From Polyangiaceae bacterium (GTDB lineage Bacteria > Myxococcota_A > Polyangia > Polyangiales > Polyangiaceae): 64,000 nucleotides of DNA. Each line of letters opens with the position of its first letter. Within the stretch, counting starts at the first letter, position 1. Below the pieces are notes generated by a model. The model was not told where the DNA came from. It searched no databases and saw only the letters and a program-made list of their open reading frames with translations. Below are positions 60,928 to 64,000 of the stretch, one piece after another. The stretch covers positions 1-64,000 of the forward strand of contig JAICQQ010000015.1 in assembly GCA_025937785.1 (NCBI GenBank), written 5' to 3'. The position numbers and the translations under genes are program-made.

Positions 60928-62460
60928 TCAGTCGTACTGCGTGTAGTCCAGGAAATTGCCGGTCATCATCAGGATCGACATCATCAACCACGATTCGTCG
61001 TAGTACTGCCCACCTGCCCAAGCGTTGTTCTCGCGCACTAGCGCGTAGGCGGTGTCAACGAAGGTGGCGAAAGCGCCATCGTGCATGGCACCCACCGCTG
61101 CCGGCCCGATGAATGCGCCCGAGAGTCCACCGAAGGAGTCGGGGAACTCTGGTCGCGGCGTACCATTCAGCTCGTAGCCGTCGACGATGTTCGGAGCGCC
61201 GATCCCGCTGAAAAAGCTACTGGTCTTGGCGACGTATGCGCGCGCCCGCTCATCGCCGTGCCAGCAGGCGTCTTGTCCAACGCGGAACGGCGTACGGCAC
61301 GAGTCGTACTGGTAGTGAAACGGGAGCGAGCTCGTGTGGCTGGCAGGTGTGCCATTGCTCTGGGACCAGGCGGGGACCAGGCCGGTCTGCTCGTTGCCGT
61401 TCTCGGCGTTCAGGTTATTGTCGATCACGGTGTAAACGTACGCGACGACGTTGTCGACCCAGCGACTGTCGCCGCTCACCTCGGCGAACACACGGTAGTA
61501 AGCCGGCGCGAAGTAAGAGATGTTCAAGTTGTTGTCTCCGCCCCAACCAGAGCCGTTCTTCGGCAGGCGCTCATCGGCGATTTCGTAGGCCCAAATGTCG
61601 CCGATCAGCTCTTGGGCGTACTCGAGGTAGCTCCGCTCGAGGGCCCCCCCGCCGCCCCATTGCCGATCGGCCATGACCAGGGAAAATGCGATGTCCTCGT
61701 CCGCGTCGGTGGCGGCACCGTGGCCGGCCGGATCGCCGTCGCCACCACCCGAGACGTTCCCGTCGGCATGGATGTACCAGTTCATCAAGAGCGTTGGGTC
61801 GCCATTCTCGGAAGTCCACGCGTACTTGAGGGCGTAACGCCAGAGGTCGTCGAATAACGCCTGATCATCCATGTATACGGAGATCAGCATGCCGTAGGCG
61901 ATCCCCTCGGAGACCGTGGAGTTGGGCTGAAGCCCAGGTTCTGCCACGCGCGCCACCCTGCGAAACCCGCCGGCACCGTCGGCGGTCACGAGGTGAGTCT
62001 TCCAAGCGTCATAGAGCGCTCGTACGTCCGCGTTGCTGTAGGCGGCCGGATAAACGCAATGCTCGCTCTCGCGGTTCTGCGGGAACGGAAAGTTGGCGGT
62101 GGCCGACGGTGGCGTGGGGCCGCGACCGCCCGTGCCCATCGTCGTGCCGCCGTCGGTCGTGTTCCCAGTACCCCCGACGCCCGCGCTGGATGCAGTCGGC
62201 TGACTGGTCGTGGCGCCCGACTGGGTGCTGGTCACCGCGGTGCCCACGGCGCCCGATCCGGTGCTGCCAACGCTGACGGCGTTCCCCGAAGTGTTGGTGG
62301 CCGATGTCTGCCCTAACCCCCCTGCCGTACCCGTTCCCACGGTGGCGGTCGAACCGCTGCCCAGCACCGCGTCCTCGGGCGTTTGGTTGGAGCAGCCGGC
62401 TTCCGCCAGGAATGGCAGCATGCAGCTCAGGGTGATCAGCGCGAGACGACCTCGATTCAT
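60928..62460 (-). CDS. Glycoside hydrolase family 8 lipoprotein (endoglucanase-like)
   Basis: ATG 62460 (MNRGRLALITLSCMLPFLAEAGC) gives a lipoprotein of 510 residues. A Gly/Ser/Thr linker covers about 25-130. The GH8 domain has the catalytic-acid motif TVSEGIAYGMLISV and the ATDADEDIAFSLVMA motif with conserved Asp residues, and an aromatic core (WGGDNNLNISYFAPAYYRVF). GH8 enzymes cut beta-1,4-glucan, chitosan or xylan in endo fashion. Surface anchoring fits breakdown of plant or fungal polysaccharides. Confidence 0.9.
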   Translation of the reverse strand: MNRGRLALITLSCMLPFLAEAGCSNQTPEDAVLGSGSTATVGTGTAGGLGQTSATNTSGNAVSVGSTGSGAVGTAVTSTQSGATTSQPTASSAGVGGTGNTTDGGTTMGTGGRGPTPPSATANFPFPQNRESEHCVYPAAYSNADVRALYDAWKTHLVTADGAGGFRRVARVAEPGLQPNSTVSEGIAYGMLISVYMDDQALFDDLWRYALKYAWTSENGDPTLLMNWYIHADGNVSGGGDGDPAGHGAATDADEDIAFSLVMADRQWGGGGALERSYLEYAQELIGDIWAYEIADERLPKNGSGWGGDNNLNISYFAPAYYRVFAEVSGDSRWVDNVVAYVYTVIDNNLNAENGNEQTGLVPAWSQSNGTPASHTSSLPFHYQYDSCRTPFRVGQDACWHGDERARAYVAKTSSFFSGIGAPNIVDGYELNGTPRPEFPDSFGGLSGAFIGPAAVGAMHDGAFATFVDTAYALVRENNAWAGGQYYDESWLMMSILMMTGNFLDYTQYD

Positions 62461-62943
62461 CAAGGCAGAGTCTTTTCTGTAAACCTTCAATCTCCAAACC
62501 AAAAACTGACAACGCACCTGTGCTCTGGGTTGGAATCTTCAGCGCAGGGTGCGTGCGTGCGCTGCCGGGCACGCTTGGATCGGAAAGTTTCAGAGGCAGG
62601 GGACACCGGCGATCGCGGTTCGCATTTTGTTCCGTGCTCGTTCGTGCTGATCCATGCTCATTCGTCTTCTCCGTCGGTGGCTCGAAGCCCGGCCCAGCTC
62701 TCGCCGCGCGAGCTTGCGTTCCCTACGCCGCGGTCTTGGCCTGTGGCGACGAGGCGCGTGCCCGTGTCCCTGTCTTCTACTCGATAGCCGAGGTCGAGGA
62801 GGCGTCGATGAGGCGCAGGCGCAGCTGGTCCGCGAGCTCCCAGGGCTCGCGCCTCCCGCGCGCGATCTCGCCAAAGGAAACTCACCCGACACGTGCGCGA
62901 TACGCCCGAGTCGAGGGCTCGATGAATAGTCGTTCAGGTTGCT
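62461..62943. other. 483-bp intergenic region without a supported gene
   Basis: This gap between divergent GH8 and sigma-54 activator genes has only short overlapping frames with no recognisable domain. I see no repeat or RNA structure. Promoters for both genes are expected here. Confidence 0.5.
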
Positions 62944-64000
62944 GTGCAGCTCGACGCACTCCAAACCTTGGCGCTCAGCGTGGCCCAGGCCACCTCGCCT
63001 GCGCAAGTGCTCGACGAGATGGTGCGCGGGCTGGGCATGACCGAGGGAGTCGCGCTCGCGCGCGTCTGGCTGATCGAAGACGAGGGAGACAAGCGCAGCT
63101 TGCGGCTTCGCGCCAGCGTCGGCTTCTCCATCGTCGATCCCGGTGTGCGCTGGTCGCGCACAGACGGCGGCCACCAGCACATCCCGCTCTCGTACGGCAA
63201 GGTGGGGACGATCGCCTCGACGGGCCGGCCCCTGCTCCTGCAGCGGGGGCCCCGTGACTGGCTCTTACAACCCGAGTGGGCCGAGCGCGAGCGGATCGAA
63301 TCCTTCGCGGGGCAGCCGCTCGCGTTCAAGGGTGAAACGCTGGGAGTGGTCGCCCTGTTCTCGCGAAAACGCCTGGGGAAGGACGACCTGGACTGGCTGC
63401 GCGTCTTCGCCGACCATGCGGCGGTCGCCATCGCCAATGCGCGAGCCTTCGAGGAGATAGCGGGGCTCAAGGAGCGGCTGGAGCGCGAGAACGCTTACCT
63501 GAGGCGAGAGATACGCTGGGCGGTGCACCCGGGGCCGCTGATCGCGGAGAGCCGCGCGATGCAGCGCGTGCTGGACGAGGTTCACGCCGTGGCTCGCACC
63601 AACGCCAACGTCTTGATTCTGGGCGAAAGCGGTGTCGGCAAAGAGCTGGTCGCCGCCGCCATCCACGAAGAGAGCGCTCGCTCCGAGCAACCGCTCGTCA
63701 AGGTCAACTGCGCCTCCATCCCTCGCGAGCTCTTCGAAAGCGAGTTCTTCGGACACGTCAGGGGAGCGTTCAGCGGCGCCTCGCGCCAGCGCGCGGGCAG
63801 GTTCGCGCTGGCCGACGGCGGCACGTTGTTCCTCGACGAAGTCGGTGAGATCCCCCTCGAGTTGCAAGGCAAGCTGCTGCGCGTGCTGCAGGAAGGGCAG
63901 TTCGAACCCGTCGGAGACGACCGCACCCGCCGCGTGGACGTCCGCATCATCGCTGCGACCAACCGCGACCTGGAGACCGAGATCCGCGCCGGCAGGTTTC
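62944..64000 (+). CDS. Sigma-54-dependent activator with N-terminal GAF domain (partial, runs off right edge)
   Basis: Absent from the ORF track because it has no stop in the window. GTG 62944 is the only usable start after an in-frame stop at 62923. Residues about 10-175 form a GAF domain ([49 protein letters not shown]), then a coiled linker and the AAA+ domain: Walker [23 protein letters not shown] and Walker B GGTLFLDE. The sigma-54 contact loop is GAFSGA rather than GAFTGA. The DNA-binding HTH lies beyond the edge. Confidence 0.9.
   Translation, partial: MQLDALQTLALSVAQATSPAQVLDEMVRGLGMTEGVALARVWLIEDEGDKRSLRLRASVGFSIVDPGVRWSRTDGGHQHIPLSYGKVGTIASTGRPLLLQRGPRDWLLQPEWAERERIESFAGQPLAFKGETLGVVALFSRKRLGKDDLDWLRVFADHAAVAIANARAFEEIAGLKERLERENAYLRREIRWAVHPGPLIAESRAMQRVLDEVHAVARTNANVLILGESGVGKELVAAAIHEESARSEQPLVKVNCASIPRELFESEFFGHVRGAFSGASRQRAGRFALADGGTLFLDEVGEIPLELQGKLLRVLQEGQFEPVGDDRTRRVDVRIIAATNRDLETEIRAGRF

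Overview
The window is high-GC DNA from a Gram-negative bacterium. The gene content points to a myxobacterium (phylum Myxococcota), probably Polyangiales. Supporting evidence includes many secreted lipoproteins with a signal peptide, lipobox and long Gly/Ser/Thr linker; myxo-type Cys-rich (DUF4215) repeats in a 2162-residue protein; an AgmX/PglI-like C-terminal domain; a kinase with a long Pro/Ala/Ser tail; orphan sigma-54 activators; DUF1552/DUF1592 partners; and a DUF4388 response regulator. The order-level placement is inference. No rRNA, tRNA, CRISPR array or complete insertion sequence was found.

Layout. 0-9.2 kb: end of a repeated element, a PEGA-domain membrane protein, a DUF938 methyltransferase, two lipoproteins, a DUF4388 response regulator with a degenerate-receiver winged-helix regulator, and a PQQ-type sugar dehydrogenase. 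9.5-13.3 kb: a LacI regulator, a RimB-like retropepsin/RimK pair, a small ribbon-helix-helix protein and a membrane protein. 13.3-19.2 kb: DUF1552/DUF1592 operon, a phytase-like beta-propeller lipoprotein and a divergent agmatine-deiminase-family lipoprotein. 19.2-20.1 kb: a non-coding tract with a 55-bp and a 16-bp tandem repeat array. 20.1-28.6 kb: an orphan sigma-54 activator facing a minus-strand operon of C39-like peptidase, RLAN/RimK-type ATP-grasp, GCS2-type carboxylate-amine ligase, N-formylglutamate amidohydrolase, a small membrane protein and an HTTM protein; upstream of it lie an HD hydrolase and a TetR regulator divergent from an AmpG-like transporter. 29.9-37.3 kb: PhzF-like protein, large Ser/Thr kinase, a CbiX-DUF362 fusion and a guanidine-hydrolase-like ureohydrolase. 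37.5-48.8 kb: secreted metalloprotease, degenerate inverted-repeat elements, CBM3 lipoprotein, GH57 enzyme, further lipoproteins, a second HTTM protein, and an acyltransferase/atypical SDR pair. 49-58 kb: a LacI-type sensor fused to a PP2C/SpoIIE phosphatase, and the giant DUF4215 protein. 58-64 kb: an inverted-repeat element carrying a truncated four-helix-bundle (S23/IVS-type) gene, an extracellular endonuclease lipoprotein, a GH8 lipoprotein, and a GAF/sigma-54 activator running off the right edge.

How it works together. Much of the window encodes cell-surface machinery for a saprophytic or predatory life (GH8, CBM3, nuclease, metalloprotease, sugar dehydrogenase), controlled by kinases, phosphatases and sigma-54 activators. 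The two most system-like loci are the amidoligase operon at 21.2-27.1 kb, which pairs two different peptide-bond-forming enzymes with two hydrolases, and the separate RimB/RimK pair at 10.7-12.0 kb. Together they suggest amino-acid tagging or small-peptide synthesis; their substrates cannot be read from the sequence.
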